A stretch of 35,274 bases of DNA. It comes from a virus. Under the pieces are notes generated by a model, which saw only the letters and a program-made list of their open reading frames with translations, did not search any database and was not told the origin of the DNA. The stretch's first letter is position 1; every line of letters begins with the position of its first letter. The translations under genes were made by a program, and so were the position numbers. Shown one piece after another: positions 15,416-23,417 of the stretch. The stretch lies in the IMG/VR virus record IMGVR_UViG_3300032220_000223, positions 1 through 35,274 of that record; one strand, written 5' to 3'.

Positions 15416-15774
15416 TGAGCCAATCTACTACACTTATTCTGTTACCACAGACAGCCTATGTAAATCCAGGCAACGGAGCACCCTATACAGTTGTAGGAAA
15501 TGCTCAACCAGCCGCAGCATATTATTTAGGGAATAGAGATTTACAAACAGTTAATCTTAGTGTAACCAATATTATTGGAAACATTGTTATCCAAGCTACA
15601 TTAGCGAATCCTGCCACAGTAGATAATCAATGGTTTGATGTTTATGAGTTTAATGGCAGTGATAATCCAAACGCTAATGTATACACAAACGTTACTGGTA
15701 ACTTTGTTTATATGAGAGCAAAGGTTGTAGACTTCCAGCAGGGTTTAGTTAATTACGTAAAATTAAGTTATTAA
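15415..15774 (+). CDS. Putative virion structural protein (beta-rich)
   Basis: A 119-residue protein rich in Asn, Val, Thr and Ala and almost without charge, as in phage fibre or decoration subunits. Visible segments are TTLILLPQTAYVNPGNGAPY, DLQTVNLSVTNIIGNIVIQA, NQWFDVYEFNGSDNPNANVY and NVTGNFVYMRAKVVDFQQGL. The pattern 'L..V.V...I.GN..IQATL' resembles jelly-roll-like domains seen in short fibre and decoration proteins of T4-like phages, but I cannot name the family. It begins at the last base of the previous stop and is followed by a good ribosome site (AAGGAG) for the next gene, so it belongs to the same late unit. Confidence 0.55.
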   Translation: MSQSTTLILLPQTAYVNPGNGAPYTVVGNAQPAAAYYLGNRDLQTVNLSVTNIIGNIVIQATLANPATVDNQWFDVYEFNGSDNPNANVYTNVTGNFVYMRAKVVDFQQGLVNYVKLSY

Positions 15775-15784
15775 GGAGAATAAA

Positions 15785-16234
15785 ATGGACGAGAATGTTG
15801 GTGAATTATTTAGAAAATATATTGATATGATAAATGAAGGCATGGATGTTAGCCACTTAGCACAGATTAGTGACAAGGCATTAGATGATGTTTATCATTA
15901 TGGCCGTAGTTCACCTGGAAATACATTTGGGTGGCAAGCTAATTTGAAATCAGCAGAATTTGCGTTAAAGTTAATTAGTGCAGGTGTTACTGATATTGAA
16001 AAGATTAGTGACGCAATTCACAATGGTTGGAATGTAACCGCTAAACAATTTGTAGAAAATCCAGAACAATTTGATGATACTGAAAAACTTAAAGCAGCAG
16101 GCAAGTTAGAAGCAAAACTTCAACAGCGTGAAAAGTTAATGAATATACCTTATGCTCAATTGTCAGATGAAGAACAAGAAAAAGACCGTGTGGTAGCCAG
16201 AGCATTATTGCAGGCAATAACAGGCAATCAATAA
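15785..16234 (+). CDS. RyR-domain-like protein with possible capsid-targeting leader
   Basis: A 149-residue protein with AAGGAG eight bases before its ATG. The C-terminal half (about 75-140) resembles the RyR domain: an I-H-x-G-W phrase (KISDAIHNGWNVTAKQ) and the signature IPYAQLSDEEQEKDRVVARA, matching the 'pW..Ls.eeKekDR..vra' pattern known from ryanodine receptors and prokaryotic RyR proteins. The N-terminus ends a 19-residue helical leader with MINEG (I16-N-E18/G19), which fits the prohead-protease rule. RyR domains in bacteria and phages are thought to bind ligands, often in NAD/nucleotide-linked contexts; that is family knowledge, not shown here. It lies directly upstream of two nucleotidyltransferase-motif genes. 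Confidence 0.6.
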   Translation: MDENVGELFRKYIDMINEGMDVSHLAQISDKALDDVYHYGRSSPGNTFGWQANLKSAEFALKLISAGVTDIEKISDAIHNGWNVTAKQFVENPEQFDDTEKLKAAGKLEAKLQQREKLMNIPYAQLSDEEQEKDRVVARALLQAITGNQ

Positions 16235-16235
16235 T

Positions 16236-16997
16236 ATGAAACTATTTGAAGGTGGAAACATTTGGGATGACGTAGAAACGAACTTTGATCCGTCACGAGT
16301 TGGTAAGCCATTAACCGCTACTACACAAAAATTCTTAGATCCACTTAAAACTAAATTAGAAGTAATCGGTTCATGCTGGAAGCCACGTTATGATAGTGAA
16401 GGCAATGTTGTTCCTTCTAATGATTTAGATTCAATGCTTGAGTTGTCCGATTTAATGCATGTGTTTGGTACTAGTGATGCTAAAACTACACGCAAGGCAT
16501 TAAACGATTACATGCAAAAGCAAGGGCTACAAACAAAACAAGCCGGTGTTACTGTACATACTAGAGTCCCAATGGGTGATAAGTTTTATCAAGTTGATAT
16601 TAAAGTAGTACCCAACGCATCTAAAGTAGCACAATATCATAGACATGATATACCTAAAGGTAGTCCATACAAAGGCGTTAACAAACAATTAGTAATGAAT
16701 GCACTTGCAAGTACACAGGGCATGTTATGGAGTCCTGATGAAGGATTGTACAAGCGTGACAATGCAGGTAAGAAAGCAGAACTACTAAGTGATGATTGGG
16801 ATAGTATCGCAAAATATCTATTAGGTCAAGGTGCATCAGGGCAGGATTTGGGTAGTGTAGAATCTATTATGGCAAAGATTCCCGATCAGAAACGCAAAGA
16901 TGATATAATGAATATGGCACGTGCTGGTCATAGTTGGCAACAAGCTACACCAAACGTAACTGAATGGTTCCGTCGTGCATTGGATATCCTAAAATGA
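16236..16997 (+). CDS. Pol beta-type nucleotidyltransferase-like protein
   Basis: A 253-residue protein with the hallmarks of the Pol beta/MNT nucleotidyltransferase fold: GS at 45-46 (LEVIGSCWKP), a D-x-D at 63-65 (NDLDSMLEL) and a third acidic residue at D121 on a strand (FYQVDIKVV). The 'YHRHDIPKGSPYKG' loop and the later helices (KQLVMNALASTQGMLWSPDE) are not assigned. Members of this superfamily transfer nucleotides to proteins, RNA or small molecules; the substrate is unknown here. The N-terminus MKLFEGG fits a minimal [IL]-x-E/G cleavage site at E5. The stop overlaps the following gene's ATG by four bases, so the pair is translated together. It starts one base after the RyR-like gene. 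Confidence 0.6.
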   Translation: MKLFEGGNIWDDVETNFDPSRVGKPLTATTQKFLDPLKTKLEVIGSCWKPRYDSEGNVVPSNDLDSMLELSDLMHVFGTSDAKTTRKALNDYMQKQGLQTKQAGVTVHTRVPMGDKFYQVDIKVVPNASKVAQYHRHDIPKGSPYKGVNKQLVMNALASTQGMLWSPDEGLYKRDNAGKKAELLSDDWDSIAKYLLGQGASGQDLGSVESIMAKIPDQKRKDDIMNMARAGHSWQQATPNVTEWFRRALDILK

Positions 16998-19525
16998 AAC
17001 CAAGTGATTTCCTAACTGAAGCTACCGCACCTAAGGTAGGTCGCAAGTATCAACACATTGAAGACCTAGTGTTAAGTGACGGTAGTCACGGTGGTTTACA
17101 CGCAGTTGAACGTCTTAAACACATGGGTGAAGAAGGTGGAAGTATTGAATTGAAGTGGGACGGCATGCCAGTAGTATACTGGGGTCGTGACGAACAAGGC
17201 AACTTCAGTATGATTCCAAAAAATGCTTGGGCATATTTAAAGAGTGGCAAGACAGAAACATCTAGTGGTGCACCAACTGTAATGCGTAGCCCGGAAGATG
17301 TTAAAGCATTTGTGTTAGGTACAGGTGGTGGTGATCCTAAAGGTAGACAAAAGTTTGCTAATCAGTTTGCTAGTTTATGGCCATACTTTGAAAAGATAAG
17401 TCCTAAGCAAGGTTACTTAGAAGGTGGACTATTGTTCTATCCTGGTAACAAACCAGACGGTACTAGTGCTATGCCTGTACTAAATCCTGAAACAAACACA
17501 TACGATTTTACTCCTAACATCACTACGTTTCATATCCCGGTTGAAAGTGAATTGGGACAAAAGATTAAAAAATCTAAAGTGATGGTAGCAGCAACAGGCT
17601 ATTATCCTACAATGGGTAGTAGTGACGAACAACGATTGCCCGATGCTGAGAGTTTAAGTGCCCCTGGCGTTATCGTGCAAGGTACTACTTATGTTCAAGA
17701 ACCTGTGCCATTAGATACAAAAGGTCTTGATAGCATGGAGAAGTTTCTCAAAGCAAATGCTAAACTAATAGATAACTATCTAGCACCTAAGCCAGGATTA
17801 AGCAATCCAGGTGGAGAGTTGTATACATATTTGAATAAGCACTTGCGTACTGAAGGATTACTTGCTGACTTTCCTGATTGGGCTAGAGCAAACTTAAGTG
17901 CTAAGAAAGCAGAAACATTATTAAGTGATCCTAAAGGATTGAAAGCAACATTGGGTGCAGTTGAAGGACTAAGCAATCAAAAGAATGTATTGATTAATCA
18001 GCTAAGTCAAGGTACACATGGTGGTATAAAACAAACTAAACCAGAAGGGTATGCACAAGCACATCCAGGTAAACAATTTAACTATGATATGCCCGGACAA
18101 TTTATTAAAACAATTGACCAAACTAACTGGAGTCCAAAAGAATCAGTAGTTAATGAAGCTAAAAAAGGTAGTAGTGCTGTATTAGGTTGGGGTCGTGGTA
18201 TGGGACATACCGGGCATGACGCACTAGTTAAAGCGGTTATACATCAAGCAGAAACTACAGGTGCTACCCCTTACTTTGTAGTATCACGCAGTTTTGGTAA
18301 GGATGATCCTATTCCACCTGAGACAAAAGTAAAAATGTATCAGAAGAAGTTCCCAAAATATGCCAAGATGTTTAGTTTACCTACAACAGAAGCTCCTACA
18401 TTAAATGATGTTTTAGCTAACTTAGCGACTAAAGGAATAACTGATGTTACGTTAGTTGTTGGTGCTGACCAAAAAGATGCATTTGGATATCTAACAAGAC
18501 CAGACAAGTCAGGTGTTCCACCGTATAAGAACTTTGGATTGAATAGTCTAACTGTAATGAGTAGACAAGATACTAAAGAGCCAAGTAGTGACGTAAATAG
18601 TCCTGACTACCATGAAGGACCTCGTGCTACACCAATGCGTGAAGTATTGCTTGATCCTAACAAGACTGAACAAGAACAATTTGTTGTATGGCGTCAAGCA
18701 ATGAGTCCTGCGCTTGATGACAAAGAAGTATTGGATATGATGAATACTGCTAAACAGAATCTTATTCAATTTCACACTCCAAAGCCTAGAAGAAAAGCAA
18801 GCAAGATAAAAGAACAAATTACTAAGTTAAGACCTTTGTTAAAAGAAGCGACAGTTGAGCAAAAGTATAAGATACTTAAGTTGATGAAAGAGGCTTATGA
18901 GTTGCAAGAGAAAATGAAAATGGGTGCCACGATTGAACCCATAGAAGAAGAAAAAGAAATTGATCCAGTTAAAACAGTTATTAAATTTTATGAACCAATT
19001 GTAAATGATATTCATAAAGAAAAGATTGATGACTATGTAGATAAGGCAAGAACTTTATTACAACAAACTGATGATCCTGCTGTTCGTTCTAAGTTAATTG
19101 ATATATTCAAAAAAGGTAAAGAGAATCCATACATTCAAGGTGGTATCATTACTACTGTAGGTGCATTACTTGCAGGTGGATTATTAAGTTCCGCAAGTAA
19201 AATGGGACTTAGTCCGTCACAAACAAACATATTATTACAATCAGTATTGAATACAGTTATACCAACATTGGTATCACGTATTAACGGTAAGAGTTGGATT
19301 GATACACTTAAATATACATTAGCCAGTGCTGGAATAGGTACAAGTATTGCTGCACTAACTGAGAAAGATAGTGATGTTATTGGACATGTAGCGAACGATC
19401 TAACGACCGGTGCTCCTATTGCTAAGTTAAGAGCTGCTAGAGATAGTGAACAAATGAAAAAACGTGAGCAAGATTACGGTCATCCTGAATCACCAACGTT
19501 TGACGATTACTTAGACGAAAAATAA
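16994..19525 (+). CDS. Multidomain protein: ligase-like KWDG adenylylation domain plus HxGH nucleotidylyltransferase
   Basis: An 843-residue protein. The frame opens further upstream, but ATG 16994 overlaps the previous stop and gives the leader MKPSDFLTE/A, very like T4 capsid-targeting leaders. Residues 50-290 resemble a covalent nucleotidyltransferase (DNA/RNA ligase) fold: motif I KWDG at K54-G57 and a later EGGLLFYPG. Near 390 a putative VVNE/A site precedes a second domain (~395-540) with the cytidylyltransferase-type motif GRGMGHTGH, then SRSFGKDDPIPPETKVKMYQ and VVGADQKDAF. A helical region follows (~600-660, with LLKE/A). A Gly-rich hydrophobic segment near 712-735 (GGIITTVGALLAGGLL) may be a membrane helix. 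It looks like a packaged polyprotein; the nucleotide acceptors are unknown. Confidence 0.65.
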   Translation: MKPSDFLTEATAPKVGRKYQHIEDLVLSDGSHGGLHAVERLKHMGEEGGSIELKWDGMPVVYWGRDEQGNFSMIPKNAWAYLKSGKTETSSGAPTVMRSPEDVKAFVLGTGGGDPKGRQKFANQFASLWPYFEKISPKQGYLEGGLLFYPGNKPDGTSAMPVLNPETNTYDFTPNITTFHIPVESELGQKIKKSKVMVAATGYYPTMGSSDEQRLPDAESLSAPGVIVQGTTYVQEPVPLDTKGLDSMEKFLKANAKLIDNYLAPKPGLSNPGGELYTYLNKHLRTEGLLADFPDWARANLSAKKAETLLSDPKGLKATLGAVEGLSNQKNVLINQLSQGTHGGIKQTKPEGYAQAHPGKQFNYDMPGQFIKTIDQTNWSPKESVVNEAKKGSSAVLGWGRGMGHTGHDALVKAVIHQAETTGATPYFVVSRSFGKDDPIPPETKVKMYQKKFPKYAKMFSLPTTEAPTLNDVLANLATKGITDVTLVVGADQKDAFGYLTRPDKSGVPPYKNFGLNSLTVMSRQDTKEPSSDVNSPDYHEGPRATPMREVLLDPNKTEQEQFVVWRQAMSPALDDKEVLDMMNTAKQNLIQFHTPKPRRKASKIKEQITKLRPLLKEATVEQKYKILKLMKEAYELQEKMKMGATIEPIEEEKEIDPVKTVIKFYEPIVNDIHKEKIDDYVDKARTLLQQTDDPAVRSKLIDIFKKGKENPYIQGGIITTVGALLAGGLLSSASKMGLSPSQTNILLQSVLNTVIPTLVSRINGKSWIDTLKYTLASAGIGTSIAALTEKDSDVIGHVANDLTTGAPIAKLRAARDSEQMKKREQDYGHPESPTFDDYLDEK

Positions 19526-19550
19526 AAATATTTCATACCCCTCTTCCTGA

Positions 19551-19558
19551 TGTAAATA
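19551..19558 (+). promoter_or_regulatory. Possible late promoter (GTAAATAA) before glycosyltransferase
   Basis: TGTAAATAATTATAT lies in the 57-base gap between two genes, with the ribosome site AAGAGGA near 19570-19576 before ATG 19583. It is a one-base variant of the GATAAATA series. A T4-like late start would leave a leader of about 20 bases. Confidence 0.35.
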
Positions 19559-19582
19559 ATTATATCTTAACAAGAGGACCTT

Positions 19583-20497
19583 ATGGCAACAAAGAAATCA
19601 AAAGCATCAGAAGAAAAAACTGTACCAGTAGAAAAGGTACAGGAAATCGCTGCACAAGCAGCAGTAGAGCAAGCAGAAAAAGCAGCAGATGCTCCTGCTG
19701 AAGGGCAAGTTCAAGTAAATGTAGACTTTCTACGTACAACCAAAGTGCATATCGCTATGCCCTGTTATGGTGGTATGTTGACTGAATCAACATTTATGAG
19801 TTTCATTAAGTGGGCTAACACCGCCCGTCAATTAAACATTGACTGGACATTGGAAACAATGGTCAATGAAAGTCTTATCAGTCGTGCCCGTAATACACTA
19901 ACTGCTAAGTTCCTAGATATGCCAGATGCAACACATTTATTCTTTGTTGACGCTGACATTGGTTGGGAGCCATGGCACTTGTTAGTGTTACTAAACCGTG
20001 ACGTTGATGTTATCGGTGGATTGTATCCAATGAAGACTATGCCTATCAAATGGGTAGTTAACGGATTTGAAGGTGCTGAAGAAGGACCAGACGGATTACA
20101 AGAAGTATCTAAAGCAGGTACAGGTTTCTTATTGATGAAGAAACATGTATTTGAAAAACTTAAGACTCATCCAGCTGTTAAGCAATACAAGAATGACATT
20201 GGTTTAGATCCAAAGTTTGACCAACACTTGAAAACATATTTTGACACAGCGGTTCGTCAAAATCGTTACTACAGTGAAGACTGGACATTCTGTGAAAACT
20301 GGCGTGATCTAGGTGGTCGTATCTGGATGGACAAGCGTGTTCTATTACGTCACAGTGGCTCATATGTTTTCTGTATGGAAAATCAAGAACATTTGATGAA
20401 TACAGTTGGACCTATGTTCATGGAACGTCAGCAAGGCTTGGGATTAAAACTAGTTGACAAAGACGGCAACGAAGTTAAATCAATCAAAGCAGCATAA
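19583..20497 (+). CDS. GT-A-type glycosyltransferase-like protein
   Basis: A 304-residue protein. The first ~45 residues are Lys/Glu/Ala-rich and disordered (SEEKTVPVEKVQEIAAQAAV...). The catalytic-looking domain starts at VHIAMPCYGGMLTESTFMSF (~54-73). The DxD-type motif FFVDADIGWEPWHL (~120-133) would bind the metal-nucleotide sugar. Later phrases are DVIGGLYPMKTMP, GTGFLLMKKHVFEKL and YYSEDWTFCENWRDLGGRIW (an ED-type acceptor site, ~230-249). Phage enzymes of this kind may glycosylate phage DNA, virion proteins or host surface; the target is not determinable. It is a single-gene unit with a late-like box upstream and a strong terminator immediately downstream. Confidence 0.8.
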   Translation: MATKKSKASEEKTVPVEKVQEIAAQAAVEQAEKAADAPAEGQVQVNVDFLRTTKVHIAMPCYGGMLTESTFMSFIKWANTARQLNIDWTLETMVNESLISRARNTLTAKFLDMPDATHLFFVDADIGWEPWHLLVLLNRDVDVIGGLYPMKTMPIKWVVNGFEGAEEGPDGLQEVSKAGTGFLLMKKHVFEKLKTHPAVKQYKNDIGLDPKFDQHLKTYFDTAVRQNRYYSEDWTFCENWRDLGGRIWMDKRVLLRHSGSYVFCMENQEHLMNTVGPMFMERQQGLGLKLVDKDGNEVKSIKAA

Positions 20498-20501
20498 GAA
20501 G

Positions 20502-20521
20502 GCCCCGAAAGGGGCTTTTTT
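20502..20521 (+). terminator. Intrinsic terminator after the glycosyltransferase gene
   Basis: GCCCC (20502-20506), a GAAA tetraloop and GGGGC (20511-20515), followed by six T residues. This is a textbook rho-independent terminator five bases after the stop codon. Confidence 0.93.
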
Positions 20522-20531
20522 AATATAAAAC

Positions 20532-20537
20532 TAAATA
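20532..20537 (+). promoter_or_regulatory. Late-promoter-like TAAATA before micro-ORF
   Basis: ACTAAATACT comes directly after the terminator. The box ends four bases before ATG 20542, the same tight box-to-ATG spacing seen at 4945, 9598 and 32571. Because a terminator precedes it, the downstream large gene needs its own promoter, and this is the only candidate seen. Confidence 0.5.
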
Positions 20538-20541
20538 CTAT

Positions 20542-20625
20542 ATGAGTTGGTTTAGACATAAGCCCCCAAAGTATCCCCCTAAACCACAGAAGCCTGACCC
20601 CAAAAATGAACCTAAAAGAACTTAA
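20542..20625 (+). CDS. 27-residue Pro/Lys-rich small protein
   Basis: A micro-ORF beginning MSWFRHKPPKYPPKPQKP and ending KNEPKRT, stop TAA at 20623-20625. Small proteins starting MSW[FY]-x-x-K/R-P-P recur in T4-like aquatic phages, which is why I call it. It has no Shine-Dalgarno sequence and lies right after a late-type box. It overlaps the next gene (ATG 20606) by 20 bases in another frame, so it may work as a leader peptide coupling translation of the large modular protein. The role is unknown. Confidence 0.5.
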   Translation: MSWFRHKPPKYPPKPQKPDPKNEPKRT

Positions 20626-23362
20626 TAGTTTTAAATTATCTGACGCAGTAACATTCCACGATAAACTTAACCCTAAGTTATGGAATGGTACTAAGTTGCG
20701 CCCAGAAGTTAGAGAACAACTTCTAGTAATAGCACAAGACTTTTTACAAGAATTAGGCGTACATGATTTAGATGTAAAAGATATTACAATATCAGGCAGT
20801 AATGCTGCATATAGCTATACAAAATATAGTGATTTAGATTTACATATATTAGTAGACATGGGTAATTTACCTACCAATGAAGTATACAAAGAATTATTTA
20901 CTGCTAAAAAAACAATATACAATGACACACATGATATAACGATTCATAAAATTCCAGTAGAATTATATGTACAGGATAGTAGACAACCTGTAGTAAGTTT
21001 AGGTGAATATAGTGTAATGAATGACCAGTGGATAAAAATACCCACTAAGCGTAGAAGTGATTTTGACCAAACCGCCACCAAAAGCAAGTATGAAAAGTTA
21101 TTAAGTTTAATAGAGATAGCACTCAAGTCAAAGAAGTATAGTAAAGTAAAACATATAATAGACACAATCAAAAGATATAGACAAGCAGGTTTAGATAAAG
21201 GTGGTGAGTTTGGCCCTGAGAATCTAGCATACAAGATGTTGCGTAGTCAGGGATATATTACGAAGTTGTATGATTTAAGAGACAAGTTACATAGTGAGAT
21301 ATTGACCGTTGAGACAATGTATCAGAACATTGATGAAGAATCAAATCATTGGTATGATGCTGGAGTGAAGGATGCTCAACGTGATGCTAAACTATATCCT
21401 GACAGAGTTGTTAAAAAACTCAACCCACGCACACGTTTGAAAACTATACAAGACAAGCAGGCACGACACCCGGAAGAAGTAGAACAATACTCACTTGGTT
21501 ATAGAAGTCTTAAGCAAGGTGTGGCGGAAGGCTTTTCCAATACTACTTTTCAGACTGAAAGAAAAAGATTAAATGTGCCGGCACTAATTAAAGCAGGTGC
21601 AATATTAGTTACTCATCCACACAGCGAACAAGGTTGGGAAACTGATAACAAAGAAGATTGGGCTTTTAGTTTATTATCATTGTATAATGTTCTACAAGGT
21701 GGCTGGCCTAGTGAAGCTAAAAAGTATCTTAAGCCACAAAGCTATAAGCGAGCAGAGCAACAGATTAATTCTAGTGCTCCAAATCTAGGATCTGATAAAC
21801 TCGTATACGACGGAAAGTATAATCAAATTCTTTGGAGTATTAAAAAGTTAGGTATTCCGGACAATGTGGCATTTTTAGATCAACAAGGTGTGGCGGAAGG
21901 TGAAAGCAATGATACTGCTATAAGTTTATCCAAGCTAGGTAAATTTCATTCAGGCGCAGATGCATTGGCAGAGTTTGTTCCTGAAAGAGCATCTGCACAG
22001 TATGCGTTGCATCCTGACAAATGGGAATCAACCTTTTACAGTTTAACCAACAAAGATTCAGACAAACTACGATACTATGGACCAAAGAAGATTTCAATTC
22101 CCCCAGGAACTCTAGTAGGTGATATGGCTATTGCCAACAAATTTTATAGAGCAAAAACACCTGAAGAAAAACAACAGTATGCTAAGGCATACAAAGCATC
22201 ATTACAGTCTTATCCAGTTGATGTTAACCAATATCGCATGCCTGAGTTATTAATGCCGCGGCAAAATGTAGATGAAGCGTTTGATACTCCACTTCCAATA
22301 ACATGGGAAAAAGGTATGCACGGTGATGTTGATGCACTTGCTAAATTACCAGATGGATCAAATTTAAGCATTATGTTTAATAAACAAGATAATATTAAAC
22401 CCGATGACAAGACATGGATGGTTGAATTTTATAGAAATAACAGTCAAGAAGTAACAGGTGAGGGTGACGCACAAAAAGTATTTTCTACTGTGTTAGTTGC
22501 TATTCAACAATTCATTACAAAATACAAACCACTAAAAATCTATTTCTCGGCAAGCAAATTACTTGATCCAAGTATAAATTACGGTCCAGATGATGTTGTG
22601 CCAAATCCTGAAAGTCGTGCTAAGTTATATGATAGAATGGTACTGCGTTATGCTAAATCTTGGGGATATAAGTTTTTTCGTGCTGATAACGGTGACCTAG
22701 TTATGTATCAATTGTCAAGAATACCAAAGCAGAAGGCTGTAGGTGAAAATCAAACCATGCAGTTTGCTAGTGAAAAAACTTCAGCAATAAATCCATATGG
22801 CGGGCGTAAAGATAATCAATATCGTGGTGCAATGTCAGAAGCCGCAGATAAAAAAATCAGTTTTAAAATACAAAAAGGCAATGGTAAATTCTCTACAACT
22901 TTGACTGTTAATAATTCTCCAGCTGGTATATATCAATATGATAGTAACACAGGGCGTAGCATTGCTGAAGTTTATCCAGAATTCAAAGGCAAAGGATTAG
23001 GTAAATTATTAGTTTTACATGCTATCTACACAGCAGCACAGTTAGGATTAGATTTCCAAGAAGATGAATCAAGAACCAGTGCTTATGATAATGTATTAGA
23101 TAGTTTAAGTAGCAACGGTTATATTGTAGATGACGATGGGTATTGGTACGTAACGGGTGAGGGAGAACAATATTTAAAACAATCATTGAATGAAGCCTCA
23201 GGATATATCCCCTCTGAAAAAGAGAAAAATGATCCTCGTTTTAAGACAGCATTGACAGTAGATGTTCATCCTGATAGTATTAAAAAGAACGCAAAAGCCT
23301 TCTATTGGAACACCAGTAGAGCAGGAATTCCCCCAACTGCCAAAGCAAACGGCAAAATCTAA
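20606..23362 (+). CDS. Modular protein: nucleotidyltransferase, QGVAEG-bounded modules, GNAT-like domain
   Basis: A 918-residue mosaic. Module 1 (1-303) has a Pol beta/MNT-type nucleotidyltransferase signature: ISGSNAAYSYTKYSDLDLHI with G64-S65 and D76-x-D78, and an acidic strand IPVELYV with E119. At residues 304-309 and 427-432 are two QGVAEG linkers encoded by an identical DNA repeat; the enclosed module (FSNTTFQTER...VAFLDQ) has no known fold. A third module (~550-720) starts NVDEAFDTPLPITWEKG. Near 750-880 is an acetyltransferase-like module with the GNAT-style AEVYPEFKGKGLGKLLVLHA. The C-terminus (SGYIPSEKEKNDPRFKTALT...SRAGIPP) looks like a conserved terminal tail. Several x-E/G and x-E/A sites (NEA, DEA, SEA) may be prohead-protease sites. 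Confidence 0.6.
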   Translation: MNLKELNSFKLSDAVTFHDKLNPKLWNGTKLRPEVREQLLVIAQDFLQELGVHDLDVKDITISGSNAAYSYTKYSDLDLHILVDMGNLPTNEVYKELFTAKKTIYNDTHDITIHKIPVELYVQDSRQPVVSLGEYSVMNDQWIKIPTKRRSDFDQTATKSKYEKLLSLIEIALKSKKYSKVKHIIDTIKRYRQAGLDKGGEFGPENLAYKMLRSQGYITKLYDLRDKLHSEILTVETMYQNIDEESNHWYDAGVKDAQRDAKLYPDRVVKKLNPRTRLKTIQDKQARHPEEVEQYSLGYRSLKQGVAEGFSNTTFQTERKRLNVPALIKAGAILVTHPHSEQGWETDNKEDWAFSLLSLYNVLQGGWPSEAKKYLKPQSYKRAEQQINSSAPNLGSDKLVYDGKYNQILWSIKKLGIPDNVAFLDQQGVAEGESNDTAISLSKLGKFHSGADALAEFVPERASAQYALHPDKWESTFYSLTNKDSDKLRYYGPKKISIPPGTLVGDMAIANKFYRAKTPEEKQQYAKAYKASLQSYPVDVNQYRMPELLMPRQNVDEAFDTPLPITWEKGMHGDVDALAKLPDGSNLSIMFNKQDNIKPDDKTWMVEFYRNNSQEVTGEGDAQKVFSTVLVAIQQFITKYKPLKIYFSASKLLDPSINYGPDDVVPNPESRAKLYDRMVLRYAKSWGYKFFRADNGDLVMYQLSRIPKQKAVGENQTMQFASEKTSAINPYGGRKDNQYRGAMSEAADKKISFKIQKGNGKFSTTLTVNNSPAGIYQYDSNTGRSIAEVYPEFKGKGLGKLLVLHAIYTAAQLGLDFQEDESRTSAYDNVLDSLSSNGYIVDDDGYWYVTGEGEQYLKQSLNEASGYIPSEKEKNDPRFKTALTVDVHPDSIKKNAKAFYWNTSRAGIPPTAKANGKI
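21514..21532 (+). repeat. QGVAEG-encoding DNA repeat, copy 1
   Basis: CAAGGTGTGGCGGAAGG (21515-21531), in frame as QGVAEG, followed by C. It uses GTG and GCG codons, which are uncommon in these AT-rich genes. Confidence 0.85.
21884..21900 (+). repeat. QGVAEG-encoding DNA repeat, copy 2
   Basis: The 17-base sequence is identical to copy 1 and in the same frame, exactly 369 bases after it in the same gene. Confidence 0.85.
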
Positions 23363-23386
23363 TAAGTTTCCATATTATGGTATTTT

Positions 23387-23394
23387 GATAAATA
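23387..23394 (+). promoter_or_regulatory. Late promoter box GATAAATA before 23418 gene
   Basis: GATAAATACT in the 55-base gap after the 20606-23362 gene. A T4-like late start would be near 23400, leaving an 18-base leader to ATG 23418. No SD-masking hairpin is seen here. Confidence 0.55.
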
Positions 23395-23417
23395 CTCTAT
23401 AACTTTGGGAAACCGTC

